This document shows, piece after piece, positions 1 to 8,959 of a DNA stretch of 64,000 nucleotides. The translations under genes were made by a program, and so were the position numbers. The notes beneath the pieces are model-generated. The model saw only the letters and a list, made by a program, of their open reading frames with translations. It did no database searches and was not told where the DNA came from. How positions within the stretch are numbered: position 1 is the first letter of the stretch; every line of letters begins with the position of its first letter. The stretch is from Kordiimonadaceae bacterium (lineage in GTDB: Bacteria; Pseudomonadota; Alphaproteobacteria; Sphingomonadales; Emcibacteraceae), in the NCBI GenBank assembly GCA_018660225.1, contig JABJKT010000137.1:1-64000 (forward strand), in the 5' to 3' direction.

Positions 1-747
1 AATCTTGATTTTCCAATTGTCGCGAGAAACGAATTTGATATCGGTGCCATTGAATATGTAAATACGTTCTTTTTTGATAAGGCCCGTGATAAAAATTATT
101 TGGCTGAACTTAAAACCCGCGCTGATGGGGAAGGGGTAAGAAGCCTTCTTATTATGTGCGACTGGGAAGGGGCACTTGGTGATCCTGATCCAGCGGAACG
201 TACGGCGTCCATCGAGCGACATTATCAGTGGGTTGATGCCGCGGCCTATCTTGGCTGTCATTCTATCAGAGTGAATGCGCAAAGTGCGGGCAGCTGGGAT
301 GAGCAACGTGAGCTTGCCGCGGAAGGATTAGTTCGCCTTGCCGACTATGCTGATAAATCAAATATCAATGTAATAGTTGAAAATCATGGTGGTCAGTCCA
401 GTAATGGCAAATGGCTGGCGTCAGTGATGGATACTGCAAACCATCCACGGGTCGGGACTTTGCCGGACTTTGGTAATTTTGCTATATCTGACACGGAAGA
501 ATATGATAAATACCTCGGCGTTGAAGAACTTATGCCTTACGCCAAAGCGGTTAGTGTTAAATCATTTAACTTTGATGCGGACGGTAACGAGCCGGACATT
601 GATTTTGACCGTCTGCTGAAAATAGTCGCCGATGCGGGATATTCAGGTTATCTAGGCATTGAATATGAGGGCGATGTTTTAAGCGAATTTGACGGCATCC
701 ACGCAACGATTGCCCTGATGAAACGTGTTATTGCTGATATGAGTTAA
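1..747 (+). CDS. Sugar phosphate isomerase/epimerase family protein (5' partial)
   Basis: The reading frame is open from base 1, so the gene is cut by the left window edge and 248 codons of its C-terminal part remain. It looks like the xylose-isomerase-like TIM-barrel family (AP endonuclease 2 superfamily), whose members isomerise or epimerise sugars or cyclic polyols using a divalent metal. Visible supports are the glutamate in VENHGG, the aspartate in PDFGNF and the glutamate in GIEYEG near the C-terminus, the usual spacing of metal ligands on successive strands. No signal peptide can be judged because the start is missing. The broken cupin gene follows 5 to 17 bp downstream on the same strand and may share its transcript. 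The substrate cannot be inferred. Confidence 0.75.
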   Translation, partial: NLDFPIVARNEFDIGAIEYVNTFFFDKARDKNYLAELKTRADGEGVRSLLIMCDWEGALGDPDPAERTASIERHYQWVDAAAYLGCHSIRVNAQSAGSWDEQRELAAEGLVRLADYADKSNINVIVENHGGQSSNGKWLASVMDTANHPRVGTLPDFGNFAISDTEEYDKYLGVEELMPYAKAVSVKSFNFDADGNEPDIDFDRLLKIVADAGYSGYLGIEYEGDVLSEFDGIHATIALMKRVIADMS

Positions 748-764
748 ATAATATGGAATTAACG

Positions 765-1196
765 ATGAGTTTAATTATAAAAATAAGTCTGATAACACTA
801 TTTTCAATCTCAAGCATGGCTCATGCAGCTGATGTGATCACCCCTTCAAAAATCACCAAAGACGAAGTGGCGGGAAAGATATTTGAGCGACCGGGTATGA
901 TCACCGAGGAAAGCGGCGCACTTGATGTGCGCACTATGCTTTCAAGCGATCGGAAGTTCGATACAGGCATGTATAAAGCCGGGGCGAGCCGTTTTGAAAT
1001 AACTGAACCTTACGGCGTCGATGAATTTATGTATTTTATAAAAGGTAGTGTATAACTGACCTCATCCGATGGCTCCGTGCAAACCATAAATGCTGGTGAG
1101 GCGGTAACCATCCCCAAGGAATGGACCGGTATTTGGGAATCCGAAGGATATGAAAAAATTTACGTTATCTATTACCCAGAGGCGGTGCCTGAGTAA
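765..1196 (+). pseudogene. Secreted cupin-domain protein interrupted by an in-frame stop
   Basis: The frame encodes an N-terminal signal peptide ending near AHA-AD and then a cupin_3-like (DUF861) beta-barrel. A TAA at 1053-1055 stops it after FMYFIKGSV. The same frame continues without another stop to the TAA at 1194-1196, and the continuation (start LTSSDGSVQTINAGEAVTIP) is exactly the second half of a cupin, with the conserved G-D/E-x-V-x-IP and GxW-type segments. No frameshift is needed: changing one codon restores a protein of about 143 residues. I start at ATG 765, which gives a cleaner signal peptide than ATG 753. It is either a recent nonsense pseudogene, a truncated product of about 96 residues, or a base error. 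Cupins of this group bind small ligands; the role here is unknown. Confidence 0.7.
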
Positions 1197-1201
1197 GGAA
1201 G

Positions 1202-2677
1202 CTAATTCTGCGCTACTCGCCCGAGCGGTCTGATGTTTTCTATTAGGCTTGCGTTAAATTCTTTGGCTAATTGTTCAAGTCTGGCGACCACGTCCGGATG
1301 ATCTTCGCTGCGGTTATATTTTTCGCTTACGTCGCGGTGAAGGTCGTAAAGCTCCACTCCCTTTAGCGGCATAACGGCCCTTCGGTTTTCTTTCTTAAAA
1401 TGAAGTTTCCAGCGACCTTGACGAACGGCCATAAGGTTTGCTTCATTTTCTGCCGGATTACCACCATAATAATAAAATTCGTTATGGGGGCCTTTCATTG
1501 TTTTTCCTGAAAGAAGATCCCAAATATTGCGGCCATCAAGCACCCTGTCCGATGGAAGATCAGCCCCTGCAAGGTGGGCAAAAGTCGGCATCAGGTCCAT
1601 GTTTGACACAATTTCCGATGAGCGTGCGCCGGCAGGTATTTTGCCAGGCCATCTGACAATCCCGGGCACGCGAATGCCTCCTTCATAAACGGTTGCTTTA
1701 CCGTCCCGAAGTGGTCCTGCGGAGCCGGCATCAATACCGTACTGAAGCCACGGGCCATTATCGGATGTAAAGACGACTACAGTGTTATCATCAATGCCGA
1801 GCTCTTTCAGTTTAGCGATAATCTCACCAACGCCCCAATCAATTTCCTCAATAGTATCACCGTAAAGGCCGCGAATTGATTTGCCTTTAAATTTTTCCGA
1901 TGCAAATATCGGCATATGCGGCATGGCATGGGCGAGATAGAGGAAGAATGGCCCGTCTTTATTTTTTTCAATAAAGTCTAACGCGTGTTCGGTGTATCGT
2001 TTGGTGAGCAGGGTTTGGTCGGGATTATATTCAATAATTTCCGAATTGTGATAAAGCGGCAGATCGTTCTTACCTAGGGATTCATCGAAAGGATGCCCTA
2101 TATCAGGAGAACCAGTATAGTTTGCCCTTTCTATTGCTGCAATCAAGCGCGGGTCTGAGTTTTCGGTGCGGGTTATAGCATCATGAAATCGCCACATGTC
2201 GTTTGAATAAGGTATGCCGAAATATTCATCAAAACCGTGCTCAAGAGGCATAAATTCAGCCACATCACCTAGATGCCATTTGCCGAGGTGAATTGTAGCA
2301 TAGCCTTGCTCTTTTAGCATTTCAGCAATGGTTACTTCACCACTATTGATCCCGGTTTTAGCGTTTGGAAAATGATTAAAATCAAGCGCGTTTCGCGGTG
2401 GATAACTTGCCGTCATCAACGCCGCCCGTGAAGGTCCACAAAAAACGGCGGCATAAAAACTGGTAAAAGTCATGCCCTCTGCGGCTATATCATCAATGTT
2501 TGGTGTTCGAATATCCGGTGATCCATAACTTCCCAAATCACCATATCCCTGATCATCAGTGAAAATAACAACAAAATTTGGCCGTTCCTGCGCCTGCGCC
2601 TTTAAACCAATAAACGAAGAAGAGGCCAATATTGCAATAACGACGAGCCAACGACTGAATTCAAAACAATGTATCAT
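1202..2677 (-). CDS. Secreted sulfatase (alkaline-phosphatase superfamily)
   Basis: This 491-residue type I sulfatase hydrolyses sulfate esters, probably of sulfated glycans, outside the cytoplasm. An N-terminal hydrophobic signal peptide ends near AQAQ at residue 30. The first metal pair is D41-D42 (IFTDDQGYGD). The formylglycine motif C80-x-P-S-R84 lies in FCGPSRAALMT, so Cys80 should be oxidised to formylglycine. The GKWHLG motif and a TSDNGPW segment follow, as in arylsulfatase A-like enzymes. It is convergent with the broken cupin gene and stands alone; no formylglycine-generating enzyme or anSME is seen in the window, so maturation must come from elsewhere. The precise substrate is not visible. 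Confidence 0.9.
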   Translation of the reverse strand: MIHCFEFSRWLVVIAILASSSFIGLKAQAQERPNFVVIFTDDQGYGDLGSYGSPDIRTPNIDDIAAEGMTFTSFYAAVFCGPSRAALMTASYPPRNALDFNHFPNAKTGINSGEVTIAEMLKEQGYATIHLGKWHLGDVAEFMPLEHGFDEYFGIPYSNDMWRFHDAITRTENSDPRLIAAIERANYTGSPDIGHPFDESLGKNDLPLYHNSEIIEYNPDQTLLTKRYTEHALDFIEKNKDGPFFLYLAHAMPHMPIFASEKFKGKSIRGLYGDTIEEIDWGVGEIIAKLKELGIDDNTVVVFTSDNGPWLQYGIDAGSAGPLRDGKATVYEGGIRVPGIVRWPGKIPAGARSSEIVSNMDLMPTFAHLAGADLPSDRVLDGRNIWDLLSGKTMKGPHNEFYYYGGNPAENEANLMAVRQGRWKLHFKKENRRAVMPLKGVELYDLHRDVSEKYNRSEDHPDVVARLEQLAKEFNASLIENIRPLGRVAQN

Positions 2678-2756
2678 ATAAAAAAACCCTCTAACAAATT
2701 CAATAAACAGTATATATTATAGGTTTATTGTTGCCAATTTTAATCAGGATTGAATT

Positions 2757-3857
2757 ATGAGGTTTTTTTTAAAAATAGCTATATTTATGGTCACTTTGAC
2801 AATTTTTAATGCTGCCTATAGCGCCGAAGAATTAACAGTGGATCAAATCATTGAAGGGCATATTAAAGCGATAGGTGGCATTGAAAATATAAAAGAGTTA
2901 AATAATCTGGTTTATAGTGGGGGTACTTATCAGGAAGGTGACTTTACTGGTAATGGCAATGCTTCTATGTCGCTCGCCAGACCATATTTTAAACTTGTGG
3001 GGAATAAAAATGCCCGGGATAGTTATATGGAAGGATATGATGGTTCCGCATGGGAATATTATAGTTCTCAGGGTGTCGTCATTAGAACGGTCGGCCCTCC
3101 TTCTGAAGCCATCCGCCATTATGCCGGCGTTGAGCATCCATTGGTAAACTACCGAGCTAAAGGCTCAAAAGCGGAAATTGTCAGCGAAGTTCAGTATGAA
3201 GGAAGCGACGTTGTCGTGATCAAGCTAACCAGAATGGACGGCTTTGAAGAATTTTTTTATATTGATCAGCAAAACTATCAATTAAAAGCATCGAGTGCCG
3301 TTATCCCCATTCACGCATTCGGAGAAGCCATCTCACAAATAACAAAAATATCGGATTACCGTAATATCGGCGGCGTGATGATCGCCCATCGCTTCGAAGC
3401 CGTTCAAATGCCGGAAGGTAATGTCTTATCGTCTATGCAGTGGGGTAAGATTGAAGCAAATACGCCACTTGCTGAGGACTGGTTTTCACCGCCTGAGCTT
3501 GACAAAAAACCCGCTCAGCAATTTGCCGAAAAATTATATGAGCAACGCTCAGATATTAATTCCGTCATGTGGACATATAAGAATTTCCGTCAATCCTACC
3601 CCGAGATAAATACTAATAAAATGAGCAATTTTGCAGGATTTCAAATGTTAAAAATGGGGGAAATTGAAACGTCCATTGCCCTTTTGGAACAAAATGCACA
3701 GGATTATCCGGATCAATCTGACGCACGGTTTGAGCTTGGTAGGGCGTATCTTTCGGCGGATCGCAATAATGATGCGCGCGCGCAGTTTAATTTGGCGCTG
3801 GAATTTGATCCGAAAAATGATCAGGCTAAAAGAGAATTGGAAAATTTAAATAATTAA
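2757..3857 (+). CDS. Periplasmic LolA-like-fold protein with C-terminal TPR
   Basis: A 366-residue protein of unknown function. The first 22 residues are a signal peptide (cleavage after AAYS). Residues of about 25-250 carry the pattern of outer-membrane lipoprotein-sorting-like proteins: an opening helix (IIEGHIKAIGGIENI), then many alternating beta strands, including the VQYEGSDVVVIKL / FFYIDQQNYQLKAS hairpin common in proteins that measure substrate loss. Residues of about 290-366 form one or two tetratricopeptide repeats (ALLEQNAQDYP, ARFELGRAYL, AQFNLALEFDP). It is divergent from the sulfatase and convergent with xthA, so it is probably monocistronic. A role in envelope cargo handling is inference only. 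Confidence 0.75.
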   Translation: MRFFLKIAIFMVTLTIFNAAYSAEELTVDQIIEGHIKAIGGIENIKELNNLVYSGGTYQEGDFTGNGNASMSLARPYFKLVGNKNARDSYMEGYDGSAWEYYSSQGVVIRTVGPPSEAIRHYAGVEHPLVNYRAKGSKAEIVSEVQYEGSDVVVIKLTRMDGFEEFFYIDQQNYQLKASSAVIPIHAFGEAISQITKISDYRNIGGVMIAHRFEAVQMPEGNVLSSMQWGKIEANTPLAEDWFSPPELDKKPAQQFAEKLYEQRSDINSVMWTYKNFRQSYPEINTNKMSNFAGFQMLKMGEIETSIALLEQNAQDYPDQSDARFELGRAYLSADRNNDARAQFNLALEFDPKNDQAKRELENLNN

Positions 3858-3872
3858 GTGCAAGCTTATAAG

Positions 3873-4643
3873 CTAAACATCAAGCTCACACCAGATCGGT
3901 GTGTGATCCGATGGGCGCTCGCGGCCTCGCGGAGTTCGGTCGATGTCGCATTTGATCAGTTTGTCGGCGGCTGTGGGGCTGAGTAGCAAGTGATCAATCC
4001 TGACACCATTATCTTTTTGCCACGCGCCAGCCTGATAATCCCAGTAGGTATAATTGGTGCCGGATGGATAAAATACCCTCAGCGCATCTGTAAGGCCAAG
4101 GTTTAGCATGGTGAAGTAGCGGTCAATGCTTTCCGGCTGGCATAAGGCGTCACCAGCAAATCTTGACATGTCGTAGCAGTCTTCGTCTTTAGGGCAGACA
4201 TTATAATCACCGCCCAAGACGAAATCTTCTTCCAGTTCAAGAAGGTCTTTCATCCGTGCGATCAGTCGGTCCATCCAAGCGATTTTATAATCGAACTTTG
4301 GCCCCGGTAGCGGATTGCCATTAGGCAGATATAAACCACCAACCCTAACGGTGTTAACTGTTGCTTCTATATAGCGTGCCTGTTCGTCGCTGTCATCGCC
4401 TGGCAGGCCGATCATCACGTCTTCTATCGGGTATTTGGAAAGGATCGCAACACCATTATATGTTTTTTGGCCGTGGGTTTCGACATTATAACCGAGGTCC
4501 TCAATTTCCATGCGCGGAAAGTTCTCATCTGTGCATTTTAGTTCCTGTAGCACGACAACGTCAGGATTAAATTCAGTCAGCCATTCGGTAACCCGAGGAA
4601 GCCGTGCTTTGATCGAGTTCACATTCCAGGAAGCAATTTTCAT
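3873..4643 (-). CDS. xthA: Exodeoxyribonuclease III
   Basis: A 256-residue Mg2+-dependent AP endonuclease / 3'-5' exonuclease of base excision repair. All family motifs are present: WNVNSIKAR at residues 6-14, the catalytic glutamate in VVLQELKC, GGDYNVCP, NYTYWDYQAGAW, RIDHLLLSP and the terminal SDHTPIWCEL with the catalytic histidine. The start ATG lies only 2 bases from a 161-bp palindromic element, so the entire region upstream of the start, including any ribosome binding site, is element DNA; no clear Shine-Dalgarno sequence is visible there. erpA lies upstream on the same strand, beyond the element. Confidence 0.96.
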   Translation of the reverse strand: MKIASWNVNSIKARLPRVTEWLTEFNPDVVVLQELKCTDENFPRMEIEDLGYNVETHGQKTYNGVAILSKYPIEDVMIGLPGDDSDEQARYIEATVNTVRVGGLYLPNGNPLPGPKFDYKIAWMDRLIARMKDLLELEEDFVLGGDYNVCPKDEDCYDMSRFAGDALCQPESIDRYFTMLNLGLTDALRVFYPSGTNYTYWDYQAGAWQKDNGVRIDHLLLSPTAADKLIKCDIDRTPRGRERPSDHTPIWCELDV

Positions 4644-4645
4644 CT

Positions 4646-4806
4646 AGGGTCAGTACCTGTTAATTTCATACAATTCTGTCGCATCATAAGGCAAAATAGG
4701 TAGAAAACAAGCGCAGACAATGGTAATTCCATTGGCAAGTTTGTTCTTCGCACATATTTTGTCTTATGCACGAGCAGAATGGATGAAATTAACAGGTACT
4801 GACCCT
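4646..4806. repeat. 161-bp palindromic MITE/REP-like element between erpA and xthA
   Basis: The element has perfect 24-bp terminal inverted repeats (4646-4669 and 4783-4806; left arm begins AGGGTCAGTACCTG). Inside these, the two halves continue as an imperfect palindrome: the left ATTCTG, CATAAGGCAAAATA and CAATGG segments are mirrored by ATTCTG, CATAAGACAAAATA and CAATGG in the reverse complement of the right half. The centre is CAATGG-TAATT-CCATTG. The whole unit could fold into one long hairpin in RNA or single-stranded DNA. It has no coding capacity of its own. It exactly fills the gap: the erpA stop codon abuts one end and the xthA ATG lies 2 bases from the other. Length and termini resemble non-autonomous elements mobilised by IS200/RAYT-type Y1 transposases, but that link is inference. 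Confidence 0.85.
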
Positions 4807-5148
4807 TTATACCGCGAAGGAAGAACCGCAGCCGCATGAGGCCGTGGCGTTAGGATTTTTGACAACAAACATTGAACCGGCGAGCTCTTCGGTGAAGTCA
4901 ACCTCGGACCCCATAAGATACATAATGGATAAGCCGTCGACCAGCATAGTAGCACCGTCACGTTTAATAACGAGGTCATCATCTTTGCTATCTTCGACAA
5001 GAGCAAAATCATATTGAAAACCCGAGCATCCGCCGCCATTAATGGAAATACGGAATTTAAGGTCTTTATTGCCTTTGCTATCCACCAAAGTGTTAATGCG
5101 ACGTGCTGCACTTTCGCTTAATGTCACTGGTGAGTTATCGTTTGTCAT
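4807..5148 (-). CDS. erpA: Iron-sulfur cluster insertion protein, HesB/IscA/ErpA family
   Basis: A 113-residue A-type carrier that delivers Fe-S clusters to apoproteins in the cytosol. The three conserved cysteines are Cys41 (GGGCSGFQYDF) and Cys105/Cys107 (SCGCGSSFAV at the C-terminus), which is the full ligand set. Length is normal for the family. ErpA is preferred over IscA because of the sequence style and because no isc/suf genes flank it; the paralogue assignment is moderately certain. It is divergent from dgt, as in many alphaproteobacteria, and its stop codon touches the palindromic element that separates it from xthA downstream. Confidence 0.92.
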   Translation of the reverse strand: MTNDNSPVTLSESAARRINTLVDSKGNKDLKFRISINGGGCSGFQYDFALVEDSKDDDLVIKRDGATMLVDGLSIMYLMGSEVDFTEELAGSMFVVKNPNATASCGCGSSFAV

Positions 5149-5288
5149 GCTTAATATGCCTTCAATTATTTAACCGCTTTAAGGTTTCATAGTATATGTA
5201 TGTTATATGAATGATTTGTCAATACCAATAGAAAATGCTTATGATAGTATTTTATAACTAATTTTTTTAAAATATATGTGATTTATTG

Positions 5289-6488
5289 ATGTCAGAATTT
5301 GAAATTTTTAATCCCCAAGCGGTTTTTGCGCCCTATGCCCTTAACCCTGCAACATCCAGAGGACGGCTGCACGGTGAACAAAGCACCAAAAGCCGTTCGG
5401 ATTATCAGCGGGACAGGGACAGGATTATCCATTCAGGGGCCTTTCGCCGTCTTAAACATAAAACGCAAGTTTTTGTTCATCACGTCGGGGATTATTACAG
5501 AACCCGACTTACTCATTCCATTGAAGTAGCGCAGATAGGTCGCAGCATTGCCAGAACGTTGGGTCTAAACGAAGATGTAACCGAAGCGTTGGCATTAGCC
5601 CATGATTTTGGCCACACACCTTTTGGTCATGCTGGTGAAGAGGCGCTTGATGAAGTTATGAAACCATATGACGGTTTTGATCATAATGCACAGTCGCTTC
5701 GGGTTGTTACAAAGCTCGAAAATAGATATGCCGGTTTTTCAGGTCTTAATCTGACCTGGGATACGCTAGAAGGACTTGCCAAACATAACGGGCCTTTATG
5801 CGAAAAAGATGATTATTCAAATCTTCATGTGAATTTTAAAGAATATAACGATCAGCATGATCTTGAGCTTCATACTTATGCCAGTGCGGAGGCTCAAGTG
5901 GCTGCCATTGCTGACGATATTGCTTATAACAGTCATGATGTGGCGGACGGGCTTAAGGCTGGACTTATTACGTTAGAGCAGCTAGAGGTCGTGCCGCTGG
6001 TCGCGGATAATATAAAACTGGTCCGTGATAAATACGGCAAACTAGATAAGAGCCGCGAGCTGCATGAGATTATAAGACGCCTGATCGGCCAGATGATAAA
6101 TGATGTGATCGATGCAAGCAGAATATCGTTAAATGAGTTAAAGCCACAGTCCGTAGGGGATATCCGCGCGGCTGGTAAAATGACCATTGGTTTTTCTAAA
6201 AATATGAGAAATCAAGATAAAGCATTGAAAAAATTCTTAATGAAGAATATGTATCGTCACTATAAAGTAAACAGGATGTCCAGTAAGGCGAGAAGAGTGG
6301 TTCGAGAACTATTTAATCTTTACATATCTGAGACAGAATGTTTGCCGACGGAGTGGCAGCAAGCACTTGAAAATAATACGGAAATGGAAAAAGCCAGATT
6401 AGTGGCAGATTTTATTGCCGGAATGACGGATCGCTTTGCACTGCTGGAACATAAAAGATTATTTGATACATCAACGTTTGAATTATGA
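5289..6488 (+). CDS. dgt: Deoxyguanosinetriphosphate triphosphohydrolase-like protein
   Basis: A 399-residue HD-superfamily dNTP triphosphohydrolase that removes tripolyphosphate from dNTPs. The HD metal site is intact: [10 protein letters not shown] supplies the first histidine, [16 protein letters not shown] the HD pair and the following histidines, and [14 protein letters not shown] the distal aspartate. [10 protein letters not shown] near residue 55 is the nucleotide-binding segment typical of the short alphaproteobacterial type. ATG 5289 is chosen over an in-frame TTG three bases earlier. It opens a plus-strand operon: its stop TGA overlaps the argS ATG (ATGA), so the two are translationally coupled. 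Confidence 0.93.
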   Translation: MSEFEIFNPQAVFAPYALNPATSRGRLHGEQSTKSRSDYQRDRDRIIHSGAFRRLKHKTQVFVHHVGDYYRTRLTHSIEVAQIGRSIARTLGLNEDVTEALALAHDFGHTPFGHAGEEALDEVMKPYDGFDHNAQSLRVVTKLENRYAGFSGLNLTWDTLEGLAKHNGPLCEKDDYSNLHVNFKEYNDQHDLELHTYASAEAQVAAIADDIAYNSHDVADGLKAGLITLEQLEVVPLVADNIKLVRDKYGKLDKSRELHEIIRRLIGQMINDVIDASRISLNELKPQSVGDIRAAGKMTIGFSKNMRNQDKALKKFLMKNMYRHYKVNRMSSKARRVVRELFNLYISETECLPTEWQQALENNTEMEKARLVADFIAGMTDRFALLEHKRLFDTSTFEL

Positions 6489-8236
6489 ATATATTTAAAA
6501 ACTTTCAAAATAATATTAAAGATATCATTACTGCTTTAAGTGATGCGGGTAAACTGCCCGCTGATCTGGAGCTGAAAAATATCACCACCGAAGCGCCCCG
6601 TGATGCAAGTCACGGCGACATTGCCACAAACGCCGCTATGGTTTTGGTTAAACAGGCCAAAATGAAGCCGCGTGATATTGCGCAGTTGATTGAAGGTGAA
6701 CTGATCAAAATTGACACGGTCGAAAGTGTAGAAATTGCCGGCCCGGGCTTTATCAATATTCGCCTAAATGCCGATTTTATTCAAAATCAAATTTCCGAAA
6801 TTCTGGATCAAGGCCTTGATTATGGCAGAAGTGACCTTGGTGCAAATGAAAAGGTCAATGTTGAATATGTTTCGGTTAATCCAACAGGCCCGCTTCATGT
6901 AGGCCATTGCCGCGGTGCGGTATTTGGTGATGCGCTTGCGACCCTGCTTGATCATGTGGGGTATGATGTTACGCGTGAATATTATATCAATGATGCCGGC
7001 GGGCAGATTGATGTGCTCGCGCGCTCAGCATATTTAAGATATCTTGAAGCGCTCGGTGAAGTGGTCGGTGAAATTCCCGAAGGACTTTATCCCGGCGCTT
7101 ATCTTATCCCGGTAGGTGAGGCGCTCGCTGCGCGCGACGGTGATAAATGGAAAGACCGCGACGAGAGCGAATGGTTGCTTCCGGTTCGATCTTTTGCCAC
7201 TGATGCGATGATGAATTTAATTCGTGAGGATCTTAATACACTGGATATTCAGCATGATGTATTTTTCTCGGAACTGAGCCTGCATGAAAATGGCGGCATC
7301 CAAAAAGGACTGGAACAGCTCGAGGAAAAAGGCCTTATTTACACAGGTGTGCTTGAGCCACCAAAAGGAAAACTGCCTGACGACTGGGAAGAACGCCCGC
7401 AAACGCTGTTTAAATCTACGGATTTTGGTGATGATGTTGACCGTGCCCTTAAGAAATCTGATGGGGCATGGACTTATTTTGCCGCTGATGTGGCGTACCA
7501 TAGCGATAAGGTAAGCCGCGGCTTTAACACGATGATCGATGTGTGGGGCGCTGATCATGGTGGTTATGTAAAACGTGTTCAATCAGTTATCACGGCACTT
7601 TCTGACGGAAAAGCGGAGCTGGATGTGCGGCTTTGCCAAATGGTGAAACTGCTTCGTGACGGTGAGCCGGTAAAAATGTCTAAACGTTCCGGTAATTTTA
7701 TCACGCTGCGCGATATTGTTGATGAAGTTGGCAAGGACGTGGTGCGTTTTATTATGTTAACACGTAAAAATGATGCCTCACTGGAATTTGATTTTACTAA
7801 AGTTACCGAGCAATCCAAGGATAACCCGGTATTTTATGTTCAGTATGGTTATGCGCGGGTTTCTTCTGTCATGAAAAAAGCGGCGGCGGCATTTGCGGAT
7901 CTGGATATTTCAGAGGTATCGCTTGCAAAAGCTGACTTAAGCTTACTTAATGATGAAAGTGAACTTAAACTAATCAAAACCATGGTCAATTGGCCGCGCA
8001 TTGTTGAGAGCGCAGCCCTTGCCTATGAGCCACACAGAATTTCATATTATCTATATGATTTGGCATCTGAGTTTCACGCACTTTGGAATAAAGGTAACGA
8101 CAGGGTTGATCTACGTTTTATTATTGATAATAATAAGCAGGTAACCCTTAGCCGCTTGGCGATGATTAAAGCATTTTCAAAAATTATCGCGTCCGGCCTT
8201 AATATACTGGGTGTTGAGCCATTAGATGAAATGTAA
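6485..8236 (+). CDS. argS: Arginyl-tRNA synthetase
   Basis: A 583-residue class I synthetase charging tRNA-Arg. It has the N-terminal ArgRS-specific additive domain (residues 1-100), the HIGH-type motif as HVGH at residues 138-141 ([18 protein letters not shown]), the KMSKRSGNF signature near residue 400, and the C-terminal helical DALR anticodon-binding domain. Length agrees with the family. The start overlaps the dgt stop by 4 bp. The SPOR protein follows 24 bp later. The dgt-argS-SPOR-nagZ order is a common alphaproteobacterial arrangement. Confidence 0.97.
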   Translation: MNIFKNFQNNIKDIITALSDAGKLPADLELKNITTEAPRDASHGDIATNAAMVLVKQAKMKPRDIAQLIEGELIKIDTVESVEIAGPGFINIRLNADFIQNQISEILDQGLDYGRSDLGANEKVNVEYVSVNPTGPLHVGHCRGAVFGDALATLLDHVGYDVTREYYINDAGGQIDVLARSAYLRYLEALGEVVGEIPEGLYPGAYLIPVGEALAARDGDKWKDRDESEWLLPVRSFATDAMMNLIREDLNTLDIQHDVFFSELSLHENGGIQKGLEQLEEKGLIYTGVLEPPKGKLPDDWEERPQTLFKSTDFGDDVDRALKKSDGAWTYFAADVAYHSDKVSRGFNTMIDVWGADHGGYVKRVQSVITALSDGKAELDVRLCQMVKLLRDGEPVKMSKRSGNFITLRDIVDEVGKDVVRFIMLTRKNDASLEFDFTKVTEQSKDNPVFYVQYGYARVSSVMKKAAAAFADLDISEVSLAKADLSLLNDESELKLIKTMVNWPRIVESAALAYEPHRISYYLYDLASEFHALWNKGNDRVDLRFIIDNNKQVTLSRLAMIKAFSKIIASGLNILGVEPLDEM

Positions 8237-8260
8237 CGTGCAAATAAGAGGTGGAATAAT

Positions 8261-8959
8261 TTGACCAAAAAAAATGTTGATAACGCGTCTTGGTTGCGGC
8301 CTCTGCCTGAAGAATTTGCAAATAATAAAGGTATTACATCCAAAAGACGGCTTATTTTATCATCAATTACATTTACCGTGCTTGCAGGATTTAGTGCTCT
8401 TGTCTGGATGAGCTATACGTCTGAGAATACCCCTATGGGCCCGATACCTGTGGTTCGCGCTGATAATAGTGTGGTCAAAGAAAAACCCGATGATCCCGGC
8501 GGAAAAGAAATACTTTTTCAGGATAAAGAAATATTTGACCGGGTCGATAATATGGCCACTGAAAAAGAAGACGTTATTGCGCCGAGTTCAGAAATCCCCC
8601 TAAAGCGACCAGTGCCCGAAGTAACTGAAGAACAAGTACAGGTCGCCGCAGAAAAAGCGGAAGAAATTATCCCTGCTGCAGCACCAGTAAAACAGGCCGT
8701 GGTTACTAAGGGTGATTTTATGATTCAGATTGCGGCGATCGGTGATAAAAGTAAAGCCGAGGCGATCTGGGCAGATGTAAAGAAAAAGAACAGTTCTGCC
8801 TTAAGTAAACTTGCCCCGACTTATATGGCGGTTGATTTGGGTGACAAGGGTGTGCTTTACCGGGTTCGCGGTGGCATGTTGGAGACAAGAAAAGCAGCAG
8901 ATGATGTCTGCGCAAAACTTAAAAGCAATAATCAGAACTGCTTGGTGGTAATCAAATAA
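8261..8959 (+). CDS. SPOR-domain inner-membrane protein
   Basis: A 232-residue bitopic protein. It has a short cytoplasmic N-terminus, one membrane helix at about residues 31-52, an acidic and proline-rich periplasmic linker, and a C-terminal SPOR domain (about 150-232) opening with GDFMIQIAAI and ending NNQNCLVVIK. SPOR domains bind denuded glycan strands of septal peptidoglycan, so a role in cell division or wall remodelling is likely. The start is TTG at 8261, preceded at proper distance by AGAGGTGG. It is directly followed, without spacing, by nagZ, which acts on peptidoglycan fragments. Confidence 0.88.
   Translation: MTKKNVDNASWLRPLPEEFANNKGITSKRRLILSSITFTVLAGFSALVWMSYTSENTPMGPIPVVRADNSVVKEKPDDPGGKEILFQDKEIFDRVDNMATEKEDVIAPSSEIPLKRPVPEVTEEQVQVAAEKAEEIIPAAAPVKQAVVTKGDFMIQIAAIGDKSKAEAIWADVKKKNSSALSKLAPTYMAVDLGDKGVLYRVRGGMLETRKAADDVCAKLKSNNQNCLVVIK

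Noticed and set aside
3862-3875. AGCTTATAAGCT palindrome between the TPR protein and xthA
   Set aside because: A 12-bp palindrome with no loop or T-run can arise by chance in AT-rich spacer DNA.
4640-4837. Short minus-strand open frame across the palindromic element
   Set aside because: It lies mainly inside the inverted-repeat element and overlaps erpA out of frame, with no recognisable protein features.
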